A DNA stretch of 64,000 bases from Membranipora membranacea (Eukaryota; Bryozoa; Gymnolaemata; Cheilostomatida; Membraniporidae): NCBI GenBank assembly GCA_914767715.1, contig OU612070.1, forward strand, positions 22,060,025 through 22,124,024, given 5' to 3'. Below, in pieces: positions 45,701 to 57,321 of the stretch (position 1 is its first letter; every line of letters starts with the position of its first letter). The position numbers and the translations under genes were made by a program. The notes under the pieces are model-generated. The model saw nothing but the letters and a program-made list of their open reading frames with translations. It had not been told where the DNA came from and searched no databases.

Positions 45701-48700
45701 GCGATAAGTTGAAAAGGAGTGTGATTATTGGTTTAAATGTTACTTGTGAGTAACCTGCATCTATGTGTTGAATGTAGAGTGGGAATGGTAAGGAGAGGTA
45801 TACACCTGAGGGTGCTGTGGGCTGGTACTATCAACGTTGAAAGCTCCTCCAGAGGGACTTGAACAAACAATTCCTGCGGCACCAATCACTTGGCAGCGAA
45901 TAGCAAAAGCGCTAACTGATAGCGCCATTTGGGAATGGTCAACTGTTATCCAAACATAAATATAACAATATTTATTTTAGTGTATCGGAGAAGTTGTTCT
46001 CATAATTATCAAGTGAGGTCTAAATTTAAATTCCTGATCTTTTCCCGATTAACCATTTTTTAACAACTTTTATGACTTTTTACCAGGAAATGATAATTGT
46101 GAAAGATTACCAATAGAGAATGGTGGGCACTCATTCAATCAGTTGAAAGGAGTGGCAATCGACCCATCAGATGGCACAGTGTACTTTGCTACGCTTACCG
46201 CTGTTTACAAGAAGGGTGCTACTTGGGGCACTGATACAGAGCTACTGGCAGGTGACAATCAGAGCTCGGGGAGCACTGATGGATCTCTTAGCTCTGCAAG
46301 GTTCGCTGGACTGGGGGTAAGTGGTAGAGAAGGTAGATTGGCTCTTATCTGATTGGTTGTTGGGTGGGATGATGAGTCAATGTCAGGTCACTGAAAGTAC
46401 CTATTGAGATATAGTGAAAATGAATCTGTATCACTTTTACATGGACTACAGTATCGAAAGGTACTTATAGGAAAACATCATCTGATCTGGCATTGGCTCT
46501 CTCCCTTCCACCAGCCAATCAGAGCCAAAACATTGGCTAGGTAAAGGGAACTACATATTTTAGATTTTTATAACAAGTTTAAAACGATCGTTTTCATTTA
46601 AGGGCATTTTTGTAATTTTATTCCTTTTCAGTTATTATGACAGCTACTATGTTGTGTTTAAAATCTTGCTTCACATGTTTTACAGCCTCTTCATCTCACA
46701 GAGAATGATTAAGATAATTTTTGGCGTTCCATCATGTCAAATGAAAGCCTGTATAACCATTCTCACTCTGCTTTGTATCAAGAGCAGAAATTCTAGAAAT
46801 GGCTATGAATATAACGCCATTCAAACAAACTCAAAATTTCTTTCATATAGGGCGGAGTAGGATTCATTCCATCACAAGGATATGCTCTGGTTATGAGTAC
46901 GCAGGATAATCAGATACGTGTGGTTGATGAATCTAGTGATCTGGTGTCATCTCTTTTCCAGTCAGGTTGGTTATAATAACACTAAATCTTAATAATAATA
47001 ATGCCCCTGAAAACTTAGAAAAGTACAAGTAAAAGATTGCAAGACATATACCCTATAGGAGTTTAGTTTTCGTGGCATTTAGGATTCGCTTTTCGGTTTT
47101 TGCCTAGGTTGCGAAATTTAGTGTATCTTAAATTAAACTCACTCACCATAGTTTCATAAACAATGTACAATTATACAGGAATACACCTTACCTAAGCATG
47201 CAAGGTAGTGTGGCGTGGCGTGGCGTGGCGTGGCGTGGCGTGGCGTGGCGTGGCGTGGCGTGGCGTGGCGTGGCGTGGCGTGGCGTGGCGTGGCGTGGCG
47301 TGGCGTGGCGTGGCGTGGCGTGGCGTGGCGTGGCGTGGCGTGGCGTGGCGTGGCGTGGTGGTCTAAGTGTCTGCCTTGCAATCAGATGGAGGGTTATGCC
47401 CTGGGTTCGAATCCCAGCTTGGACATTTTTTTTAATTTTCACTTGTAAGCCTACTAGCAAAATTTAGTCCTAGTGAAATTTAGTACCAGGTAACCGAAAT
47501 TAAACTCTAGCTAAATTAAACTCTTATAGGGTAGTATAAGGATTGTTGGACAACCAATTGTAATCCAGGGGAGGCTCTCTCGTGAACAGTACATCATCAT
47601 TCACCATGTTTCCATGGGGATTTAGAAGTCAAATTAAATCAACCTGAGTTTCAGCCTACCTCAGCTTGCCTATCTCATTCTACTCGAGCTGAGTTTTTCA
47701 GCTTGGCAGGCATTCCCGTTGCTCAGCTTGATCACATAGAAACACACGATTTGAAGACACTTTATTTTGACAATTAATTTAGTATTTGAGCTGAGTTGTG
47801 CATGTTTGGACTGCCGACGATGTTGACAGCCAGTAAAGGCCTAGTCTGCAGCTAGAAGATCGAGCTCATAGCATGACAGGCCCATAAGATTTTTACGTGG
47901 AGTTCATGAGGTTGACAATATAGACTCTAGATTTTTTGATTGGATTCTGGTGACAAAAGTTTGTACCAGTTCAGACGGTTTTTATATGTTTATTAAAAAA
48001 ATTGGTGATCTCCCTGGGATACCTTCAAAAGAAGTTGGAGGGAGTTGATCTATTTGTCTTTCAATAAGATTAGGTCTGTGAAACTAAATACTTAATAATC
48101 TTTTGCATGGTATCCATAGTAAATAACTATATCTGTTTGACTCCACTTTAATACATATGTTGGTGAGCAAGTGATCTAACCGCTGTAAATTAAGGATTTA
48201 TCAATCTTTGACTCAAATTGTTCTCTCTATTTACATATTGTGCAAATTAAAAACAAGATTGTGGTTATAAATTAATGTTTAACAAATGTTTCTATCAGAT
48301 ACCAAAATTCAAGACATATAAAATGTTGTAATGGTTTACCAATTTACTGACCTGCAACTGAGAGGCAGCCCTGCCCTCTAGGCACCAACTATTTCACCGC
48401 CCATATCTCGGGATCGGACCTTGTGATTATAAACTACATTTTTTTCAAAACCAACAAAGGGTCACAGGTATGCAATAAATGGCATTCTGGTGTTCTAAAT
48501 TTCTTCGCTTCGGCACATCATGCCAAGCTTAGGCAGTGTGTCATTGGTAAGTTTAATCAGTAAGAGAGAGGAACTTGAACAGGAAACTAGTCTCTGTTGC
48601 CGGGCAAAAACTAAACACACTAATTATTTGCTTGTATAAGTAGAAAAAATAGACAAACATTCTAAATATTTAGTTTTCTAAATGTGCTCACTCAGACACA

Positions 48701-50958
48701 AATAAAATGATATTGTAATATTGCAATATCCTTTCATTGATAGCAGATATCTATACTTTAGGATAACCAGCATTGAATATAACATAATAAAAGCTTTACT
48801 GAAAACAGTTAAACAATGATATAAACTGTTGCGCTGCTGCCGAATTATGAGTCTTAGCTAGAGCACGGTATTCTTGCTTCACAGTGTATGGACGCCCTGG
48901 GTCACCGACATATACATTATATGGATGAGGGAAACATATCTGACCTTGTTCAAGCGTAAGGCTATCTATGTATGGCCCATGTCTGGTTGTCGAACTGTAT
49001 TACTAATATAGCTGACCATTGTACACTTTTGTCAAGCAGCTTGCCTAAGTTTTTGAAGATTATTACTGGGACGTCAATCATTGCATGACAGCTGCCAGAT
49101 CTTTAGCTTTATTCAGATCCTGACATGAAGTCTTATAATGATGGCATATCTCCACAAATAGCCATGCTATGTGTTTTGCCACTGATCCATAAATCCATAT
49201 CAATGACCTGGGTCATATCCTCCCTAAAACTATTGTTGTTTGAATAAGCAGTTAAATTAATAATTGAGCGGATGCTCAGTCATGATCTTAGGGAAGTACT
49301 GAAACTGAAAGTTTGGGATGGTAATAATTATTTTGATGATTGGACCATGAAACCGAAGAAAGTTCAGTTTCATATATCTTTATGCCCTATAGGATTGATT
49401 CATCCATTTTAGGATATGAAATTGTTTACTCAGTAACGGGATCAGTTTATGACGTACATGATATGACTAGGTCAGCTTCTCTCATTGTAAAAGGGTTGGC
49501 TTTGCCAGGACAAAGTTAAAAGGCCAACAAACATACGAACATACATAAATCCATGCACGCATACATATACATACATGTGTACGCGTGTATATATAGTGGA
49601 ATTTCCTCTAGATTACTGAATACTCATTATTATTAATTTTTGATGATGCCCACAAAGACATAGTTCATTATGTATCTTGAGTTCACGAATAAATATTTGT
49701 TGCACACATTTTCCAATTTTCTAATGATTCCAAGGTTTCTCTGTTTAGGAGCATCAAATGAAGACGGAGATCTTATTGACTGTTGTTCAGTAAACAACAT
49801 GAAAACCATTACAGCAGATGATTCAGAAATTATCTTTGCCAACGGTGATGAGATTCGAAAAATAACATGCGAATCAGGTGCCACCACTTCTATAAATCCA
49901 CCAACAACAGGTAGTAACAGCCTATTCATAATAAACACTAACAATGAACTGAATTGCCATCTACAATTGTTTCAATCTCTGCTTACTGCTACGACAGTTA
50001 TATCTATTGTGCTTTATTTTACGAGGTAAATTTCTATGGCCTGACAGGCAGAAATTGGCAATGCAATAAGGAGTTGTCTACACTCCCTTATCGTGAAGAG
50101 AACCCCTTTTGTCAATAGAAACCCTGTTGTAGCCTATGCCATAACTTAGTTCTCATAGTTCAGTATAGATACATGTTTGAAAAATTCATATTTAACATAT
50201 TTGCATTCTGGGGGTTCTTCCAATCTAACAACTGCTAAAATTACTATCCAATTGCTCCTTGCAGAGATGAGCGAGACCTTCGATATGTTTTGGTTATGGG
50301 CCAGACTCAAGGATTTTTGGGGCAGAGTAATATTATGGATTTGGCACAAGAATACTCAGTTGCACTCTAATCGAAAACTCATTGGTTAACTTTGTACACA
50401 GATTTTTGTGAATAGGCATCGCAAACCCGCAAGCAAGTTAATTAATACTATAGAAGGAATTGAATAGTGCCCCTCTAAGATTGATTTATAGCTCAGTCTC
50501 GGTGCAGCAGGTTAACTGTGAGAAATGCAAGCTGGTAGATACAGTAAAATTTATTTAGGCTCAATGTAAGTAATATGCTGTACTGTCTTTTTTTTGTACC
50601 TGTAGAGGCTCCTGCTTTCGTGGCTCCGACTACCACTGCGAGTGCTACCACTACCACAACCATAACTACTACCACAACTACTACAATTGTTAGCAATGAC
50701 CTCAGCTCGACCGTCTCATCATCTTCATCAACTGTGACTACTACACCATATTCTAAATTAGTCTATAAAGCGCTCGACAAGTCCGATCCACTATCTGTTA
50801 TATTCGCTGCCCAAAGTTTGGCCAGTTGTTCGGGTTCCATGCTGGAGCGGGTCGAAGACATTGACAGTAAGCAGCAGTGTACCTTAGAATGTCTAAAACT
50901 GTCAGATTGTGAGTGTGTAAGGTATGGAGATGAGATTTGTCAAATGTATGATGGGTGA
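42725..50958 (+). CDS. NHL-B: secreted NHL-repeat protein, paralogue of NHL-A
   Basis: Eight exons: 42725-42746, 44064-44325, 44701-44843, 45544-45654, 46087-46316, 46851-46965, 49749-49910, 50606-50958 (TGA 50956-50958); 465 residues. The first seven exons have exactly the lengths and phases of NHL-A; exon 8 is 27 bases longer in the Thr/Ala linker ([16 protein letters not shown]). The signal peptide joins MTMANLLG to [18 protein letters not shown]; its hydrophobic core is interrupted by a proline (A has leucine). Blades keep the NHL lines ([44 protein letters not shown]). The C-terminal Cys module is nearly unchanged from A, which suggests constraint. Exon 6 donor is GTTGGT. Likely secreted; function unknown. 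Confidence 0.85.
42965..43125 (+). repeat. extra copy of the duplication-edge repeat ('aggaaggcactgcctcccct')
   Basis: Repeats about 150 bases found at 31900-32060 and 42240-42400, with 'gcagcaggaaggcactgcct' and 'aagacaaattaattgaataa'. It lies in intron 1 of NHL-B only, so it is a mobile family rather than just the duplication edge. Confidence 0.65.
45299..45490 (+). repeat. 9-bp-based minisatellite in intron 3 of NHL-B
   Basis: Imperfect units such as 'accagtgct', 'gccagtgcc' and 'accagtgtc', at the paralogous position to 35241-35520 but shorter and more diverged. Stops break the frame before exon 4, unlike in NHL-A. Confidence 0.85.
45797..45928 (-). mobile_element. tRNA-derived SINE, reverse orientation
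   Basis: Same family as 8061-8190 ('ggtatacacc' end, 'gggctgg', 'agagggacttgaac', 'cttggcagcgaatagc'). Present in intron 4 of NHL-B and absent from NHL-A, so it arrived after the duplication or was deleted from A. Confidence 0.6.
46335..46535. mobile_element. inverted-repeat MITE in intron 5 of NHL-B
   Basis: Counterpart of 36250-36455, with 'tctgattggttg' and 'ccaatcagagccaaa' arms. Confidence 0.6.
47210..47357 (+). repeat. (GTGGC)n pentanucleotide array, about 29 units
   Basis: A pure 5-base repeat. It is open in several frames on both strands (AWRGV on plus, HATPR on minus); these are repeat artefacts and not genes. Confidence 0.97.
47358..47426 (+). mobile_element. tRNA-like segment adjoining the GTGGC array
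   Basis: 'tggtggtctaagtg' resembles box A, 'gggttcgaatcccagc' is a perfect box B with T-arm, and 'gagggttatgccc' could be the long variable arm of a Ser/Leu-type tRNA. The 3' 'cttggaca' has no 5' partner because the GTGGC array replaces it, and the anticodon stem pairs poorly. Probably a SINE head or tRNA pseudogene. Confidence 0.5.
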
Positions 50959-53553
50959 ACTAATTGTTGTTCAAGTGTGTACTCCATTTTTATTTTTACT
51001 TTTATTCCATCATTAGCCAAAAATGTTCTCCCACAACTCTCTGTGGGGATGTTGTGATCTTTCAACAGTATTGAGTTTATAATAATTTTGAAAATTGAAA
51101 CTTAACAAAACTAGAATAACTGATGGAGGTAAAACAGCAGACTATAAAAGTAACAAAACGACTCTTGACACTAACAAATCTCAGGTGTGCCATGCATTAC
51201 AGAATGATGATCTGTGGGAGTACTTTGGAGCCAAGTTTTGACGGGCCGAGTTTGGCCCCGGCCAAGTTTGGATGGGGCCGAGTTTGGCTCCGGCCAAGCT
51301 TCCCTTACTGTAAGCACTTTTTGTGATTCTCACGCAACTGCTCATATATATTTTTTTCCATGGTCACAGCGATGACTTTGAAATTATAAAAAATTCTATG
51401 TATCTAGCGTTTCCCTTGCCTTTTATCTTGTATAATTTATTTCTTTTTGTCATATTAGGCATTCTTTCTAAAATCCTATTTTTGGCAAATTAATAAAATG
51501 AAAAAATTCGGAATTGATTTGATGCCAGTCTTAATTACAGGCTTTGTCATGATAGTTCACTTTTCAGAAGAGCTTAACTGAGTTGGATTAGTCTTAATTA
51601 TCATAGCAAATTATCTATATAAGAAGAGTGAGAATACATCATAAGCTCTTTCTACTTGTCTTTTAGATTAGGGTAACAAAGGCTCCGATAATGATTTTAA
51701 GGCGTTCCATCTGGTTTTTTGATGATATAATCCACAGGCAACCAGGAATGTTGGGTTTTCTACTTTTTCTAAAAGACTTTCTCATCTACTTTACCAATAT
51801 CAGTCCAGACAGGGAGATTTAAAGTGACTAATTTGAATTATTGTTTCAATTTAACTTTGAAATCATGAACTGTGCTTTGTTTGGCACTATAATTTTGTTT
51901 GTTTGGCAATTAAATCAGGTTCTTAAACTGTGAAATTGGTATAATAAGATTTTATGATATGAATCGTTTTAGTTTTAGCTATTTGATTGAGTAGCTATTG
52001 ATTAGGTATTTAATTTTTAGGTATTTGATTGATTTTAGCTAGTTTTCATTGGGAATTCATGATTAATAGTGATTAAAGATGCTTGAAGCCAATTTTCGGT
52101 CAATAGCATTGTCTCTGGGAGCTGGGTTGTGAACTGTATGTCTGAAGTTTGTAGCTGCTTTCTGAGTGGGCTGAGGAGAACTCTGTTAGGGACTGCTGTG
52201 TACATTAGACAAGAGCTTAAAACACCTATCCCAGTTTGAGGTGAGTTTCAGCTACCCTTTAGACATCACACCCTATCTTGCTCTCGCTCTATGCCTGTTA
52301 AGGTTGGCAAACGTAACGCCATAATTTAGAATTTTTTCTGAGTTCTTGTAATTTCCTAGTTATAATATTAGAAAAAAGTGGCGTCTAGTGCCTCTATGAT
52401 TGAAATGACAATTAAAGGTGCATATACGGTTTTGCAGACAGGGTACTGGTCAGGCTGTACATTAGGCAAGAGCTTGAAACACCTACCCAGGTTTGAGGTG
52501 AGTGTCAGCTACCCTTTAGAAACCGCACCCTATCTTACCCTCGCTCTATGCCTGTTAAGGTTGGCAAACATAACGCCATAATTTAGAATTTTTTCTGAGT
52601 TTTTGTAATTTCCTAGTTATAATATTAGAAAAAAGTGGCGCCTAGTGCCTATATGATTGAAATGACAATTAAAGGCGCATATACGGTTTTGCAGACAGGG
52701 TACTGGTCAGGCTGTACATTAGACAAGAGCTTGAAACACCTACCCAGGTTTGAGGTGAGTGTCAGCTACCCTTTAGAAACCGCACCCTATCTTACCCTCG
52801 CTCTATGCCTGTTAAGGTTGGCAAACATAACGCCATAATTTAGAATTTTTTCTGAGTTTTTGTAATTCCTAGTTATAATATTAGAAAAAAGTGGCGCCTA
52901 GTGCCTATATGATTGAAATGACAATTAAAGGCGCATATACGGTTTTGCAGACAGGGTACTGGTCAGGCTGTACATTAGACAAGAGCTTGAAACACCTACC
53001 CCAGTTTGAGGTGAGTTTCAGCTACCCTTTAGACATCACACCCTATCTTACCCTCGCTCTATGCCCATTACTTGTTGTTTGGCATAATTCAGAATTTTTT
53101 CTTAGTTTTTTTGTATTTATTGGAAAAATTATTGAAAAAAGGTGGCGCCTATTGTTTATATTATTGTTATGGCAATCAGAGGTTATTGTTTGCAGACAGG
53201 GTACTTGTCAGGCTAGCTGAGATTGTCAACGAGTGTGTGCAGAATCTGCTAGAAATACTTGCGATACTGATTTACAAAATAAGGTGTAGTATATCAAATA
53301 AATTGGTTCAGAAGCGGTCGAGCTTGTAAGAAAAGGGACTATGATAATGCAACCCTGAGATGGTAGATGGGCCCGACCTCAACAGCCTACCTCTCACAGA
53401 ATTTTCTCTGAAGAAATGGTCATTAACTGGATTATTTGCTGTACTAAACATTTCCGTCCTCTAATATGAAATTTTCCCTATTTTCCCATCCCTCCTGTCT
53501 CCTGTTATTTTCGCAGGAAAGCAGATTCAGCTATATAATAATACTACTACAGA
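50959..53553. other. intergenic region between NHL-B and NHL-C
   Basis: After the duplication end (about 51095) come a short GC-rich direct repeat ('gggccgagtttggc', 51240-51300), AT-rich DNA, and the 257-base tandem array at 52195-53150. No gene other than repeat frames was recognised. Confidence 0.65.
52195..53150 (+). repeat. 257-bp tandem repeat, about 3.5 units
   Basis: Units begin with '(g)tacattag.caagagctt' and repeat at spacings of 257, 257 and 256 bases (ATG-like MIEMT positions 52396, 52653, 52909). Each of three units keeps a 67-codon or longer open frame (SMIEMTIKGAYTVLQTGY, SLKHLPRFE) with a GTGAGT just after the glutamate codon. A degenerate unit follows to about 53215. Could be a local satellite or an amplified exon. 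Confidence 0.85.
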
Positions 53554-56500
53554 ATGTTGTTCCTAGTGACATATCTACTACTGCTCACCCAGCTGTCACT
53601 GATGTGTGAGGGGAGTTTATCTCAGCTTTCATCTGATCCTGGGAGCTGTCAGGTGACGGAGATAGCCACATCCGGTCAGTCTATCCGCTCCATACTCAGA
53701 CACAGCACACAGGCTCATACGCACTTTGTAGGTACTGAAGGAGATCTGAGGAGAATCAGTGAGAGTGAGGAGGCGGTACTAGCCACAAGCGGTGTCGACT
53801 ACTATGGAAATGAAGTGAGGTGAGCTATTTTGGGGCTTTTACAGATTTAGAAACTACCAGTATAACCAAATCTAACAGAAGGGGTAATTTAATAATTTGA
53901 TGACAATTGAATATTGAAAATAGCTAAGAAGACAGATACAAGTTACAATTGAAAATTTACCCTTCTTGACAAGCTTTGCTTGGGGATGGACTCTTCCCCC
54001 CCCCCCCCCCACAAAGCTCATTGAAATTACACATTACAAAATATTTCGAGTCCATCTAGTTCTGCGGTAAAGTACCTGAATAAAGGCCAGAAGAGGAAAG
54101 GCAATCTAAAACTAGGGTATATTGGAAGAAACTTGATCCTCATTTTTATTTTGTTCCAGCTTTGCGAGAATATCAGGCATAGTATATGATTCAAACGGAG
54201 ATCTTATCTTTACTGATAGTAATAGATATTGTGTTAGAAGGTACTACCTGCAGAACAACACTCAAGATGTATACGCTGGAAAATGTGGAGTCTACAACAA
54301 TATTAATGGTAAGGTCAAGGCCAACCTTAATATCCTATTGAAAGCCAACTCTGTTGGCCGTCATAACATGATGATAGGACAGGTTTATTCTTTTTTGATA
54401 TCAAACTTCAGAGACAGTATGCAGCTGGTGGGAGAATATTTTAGTATTTTAGGAATAAGATTGGGATATAATCTTGATTTGATTTGTGCTTGGTGCTTCA
54501 AATGTTAGTGCGACCATTGTGTAATTGAAATGGCCATGGTAGACCAAGGCCGGCAAACAAATTTGTTTAACCTGGCTTTCGCTTTACAATTTGCCATATC
54601 TAGAATGATGTTTCATATGAGTAGTGAGGCCAACCATGTTTGACGTAAACATTGCAACTTTAAGTGTAATCGGGAACCAGATTTGGGCTGAACAACGTAC
54701 AGCCTCTCATCCTCAGTCCATCCCACTAGCCTCATTTTATTTTTTATTGGATTTGATGAAATTGTGTAAGTTTTTTCGTTTTTCAAAGGGCACCGGACAA
54801 ACAACGCTGTATTTAATCAGGTATACGACATCGCAGCAGATCCAGCTAGGGAACGTATCTATATAACTGAACAGGGAAGGCTCAAGCAAATCGATACAGG
54901 TATAAATCTGTTCCCTCGATCTTACACCTACCAGCTTACCTTTAAGATACACTTACCAATGATACATAGAATTTTGGTTTGAAGTTCATTGCCACATCAC
55001 TTCTTCAGCCTCCTGCCATACTATATATATTATCATTCTTTTTATTGTCTGCAAAGGTTTGCCACCAAAGCAATAAATGAACAAATAAACAAATATTAAA
55101 CAAAATAATAAGAATAATAAATAATTTTAATAAATAAATAAATAAAGGTGTGTCGATAAAGGTGTTGAGGTGTGCCACCGGCTTAGAAGTGTGATCCGAT
55201 CTTCTTGAAATTGGAGTAAATTGACATTCAGACATCGTCAAAAGATGGCTACTAGTAGGGGGAACAACACCAAGCAGGGAAATTGGATCTTACACTGATT
55301 CATCTTTCTGTATCTCTGTAGGTAACGACCAAGTTACACAACTACATATCAGCTTCTGGGGCTACTCAATAAACCAAATTAAAGGTCTGACAGTGGATCC
55401 CTCTGACGGTACTATCTACTTTGCGACTCTCACAGCCATCTATAAAATGGCTGCCGCTTGGTTATCACCAGTGGTACTTGTATCCGGTAACTCACAGTCG
55501 TCCGGATACACCGACTCCACGCTCAGTGCTTCTCGGTTTGCTGGAATAGAGGTGAGACCTACAACTTGAATAGATGATTATCCTTCGAAATAGTTTTGCG
55601 ATGCAGGGTAAACAAATTTGGTGAAGGTAGCCCATACGTAAACAATTTTGGAATAAATTTATTTAAACGATTCAAATATATAAAATAAATAACTGAAATA
55701 CTGAAGCTGCCTGGTTTTGTATAAAGAACAGTAGGCTGTAAAAGACATCCATAATCATCTCACAGTAACTTATCATCTTATGATGACAGCACCTCTGCCC
55801 ATGACATGGCATTATGTACAAAAATCTGATTGATTTCAAACAATTGGTAGTATATATAACAACTTACAAAACTAGCCGATGGCATCTAAATTTCAAAATC
55901 AGGAAAGTTGTCTTTACCACAGCTTAATAAACCAATGTTGTGTGTAATCTAAGGCTAAAGGTTTGACCTACACACTTCTAAAACGAAACCCATCATGGTA
56001 ATCTCAACAATTTTTAGTGAATCAATGTCGTTGCATTGCACTAGGAGGTTAAATTTTCTCTGTCTCAAACGATTTATTGCTGTCATTGAAATTATCTTGA
56101 TACACATACTTGACTGCAATTATCTTGAAGTAAAAGGAATCTATACTCTGTTATCCGTAATCAAGGCTACTGGCTGGCAAATATGTGGATGGATTGTCTC
56201 AAATAAATCTTTCCAGAATGAACTGAGTGTGATGTTAGTTCAAGTTTGATCATTTTCGCCAGCATTCAGTTTGTCTCCCTTCCACTGGTGAGCCATTGCG
56301 GCTTGAAGGGGGGGGGGGTGAGGGGCAGGCAAATCAGATTGTAACCGTGATGTGGTCCTATTTATTGCACTTTAAGCAGCAACTTCCATTCTTGACAGAC
56401 ATATTTTAAGCAATTCTTATAGCGTCCTGCTGATATATTTTTACAGGGATCACCTTCTCTTCAGGTTTGGTTCTTGTTTTGAACCCTCAGTATGATCAGA

Positions 56501-57321
56501 TCCGTGTAATCGATCGACAAAGCAAATCTGTGGATTCTCTGTTTGGCAGTGGTGAGTTTCCATTTCTTGTTAGAAAATTCCAGGGAGAGTGAGAGTGACT
56601 GCGATCAAGTGATTGTGATTAAAACAAAAATAAAGTTAAAAGGTTAGCGATAGTGGCCATCTAGCGGGAACTTGTTCCGTTTTTTTTTGAAAGAGAAAGA
56701 GATAAAAGTTGGAATCTTTTTTTTTATCATTAGCAACAGATTCAGATGAAGGCTTGTTAGAAGACTGCCATGCTCCTGATCTCACAGTAGTATCTGCAGC
56801 AGGAGGTGAGCTCACATTCGCTGATGGTAATGATATCCGCACAATAACATGTGCATCAGGAACAACATCAACAGGTAAGTTTGAGCAGTTCAATATAGCT
56901 TTGTTAAACTAATTTCTTACTTCCTTTGTAAGCTCATCCCACTCTGTAAAGAAAGTAGATACAATAATGGTATTTTCCTTTCATGTTAACAGAAAGTATC
57001 ACTACCACCACCGCAACTCCTACGCAAACAACTACACCGGCAACAACAGTAACAACTTCAACAACGTTAGAGACAACAAGTACAACAACAGCAACACCAA
57101 CAACAACAGCCTCTACATTGAAGACTATCTATAAATTGTATTATAGAAGAGAGAATCTCTCCACACTCATGGTGGCTGAGCAAGCTTATTCATGTACCGG
57201 TTCTCTCATTGGTCGAGCACAGCACACCTCTGTAAAACGATGTGCACTGAGCTGTCTCAAGAATATGCACTGCATATGCATGTGTTACAATGACAGGCTG
57301 TGCTCTATCTATGGTGACTGA
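53554..57321 (+). CDS. NHL-C: diverged third NHL-repeat secreted protein, with a probable frame defect
   Basis: Seven exons: 53554-53819, 54160-54308, 54789-54899, 55322-55551, 56447-56551, 56734-56874, 56993-57321 (TGA 57319-57321). Exon 1 carries a clear signal peptide (MLFLVTYLLLLTQLSLMCEG), so the separate first exon of A and B is merged or lost. Propeller lines: ISGIVYDSNGDLIFTD, FNQVYDIAADPARERIY, INQIKGLTVDPSDGTIYF, YDQIRVIDRQ. The linker is Thr-rich (TTTTATPTQTTTPATT). The C-terminal Cys module aligns with A and B (CTGSL, CALSCLKNMHCICMCY). The exon 4 to exon 5 join is out of phase by one base: exon 4 ends in phase 0 but exon 5 needs one extra base to read ITFSSGLVLVLN. A one-base deletion, a sequencing error or an unseen splice choice could explain this. 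Confidence 0.75.

Larger units (their letters stand above)
47051..47531. mobile_element. TA-flanked MITE carrying a GTGGC array and a tRNA-like segment
   Basis: Ends 'ccctataggagtttag' and 'ctaaattaaactcttatag' + 'gg' are inverted (about 18 bases) and both are flanked by TA (47049-47050, 47532-47533). Inside are the (GTGGC)n array and a tRNA-like sequence. The interior also has 'aaatttag' blocks mirrored on the two sides. Absent from NHL-A. Confidence 0.75.
46966..49748 (+). other. long intron 6 of NHL-B
   Basis: 2.8 kb, alignable to intron 6 of NHL-A over much of its length. It contains the TA-flanked element at 47051-47531 and a MITE-like stretch at 47601-47749. No exon was recognised. Confidence 0.65.
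42235..51095 (+). repeat. segmental tandem duplication, copy B
   Basis: Same order of sequence as 31890-41535. Copy B has extra insertions: a second copy of its own left-edge repeat ('ataacatgtcgagatgctca' at 42240 and again near 42973), a SINE at 45797-45928 and a MITE with a GTGGC array at 47051-47531. Confidence 0.85.

Noticed and set aside
47358-47426. Possible functional Ser/Leu-type tRNA.
   Set aside because: The 5' acceptor strand is missing, replaced by the GTGGC array, and the anticodon stem is poor.
47154-47467. Four overlapping frames of 75-90 codons on both strands (AWRGV and HATPR repeats).
   Set aside because: They are translations of the pure GTGGC pentanucleotide array; any such array is open in several frames.
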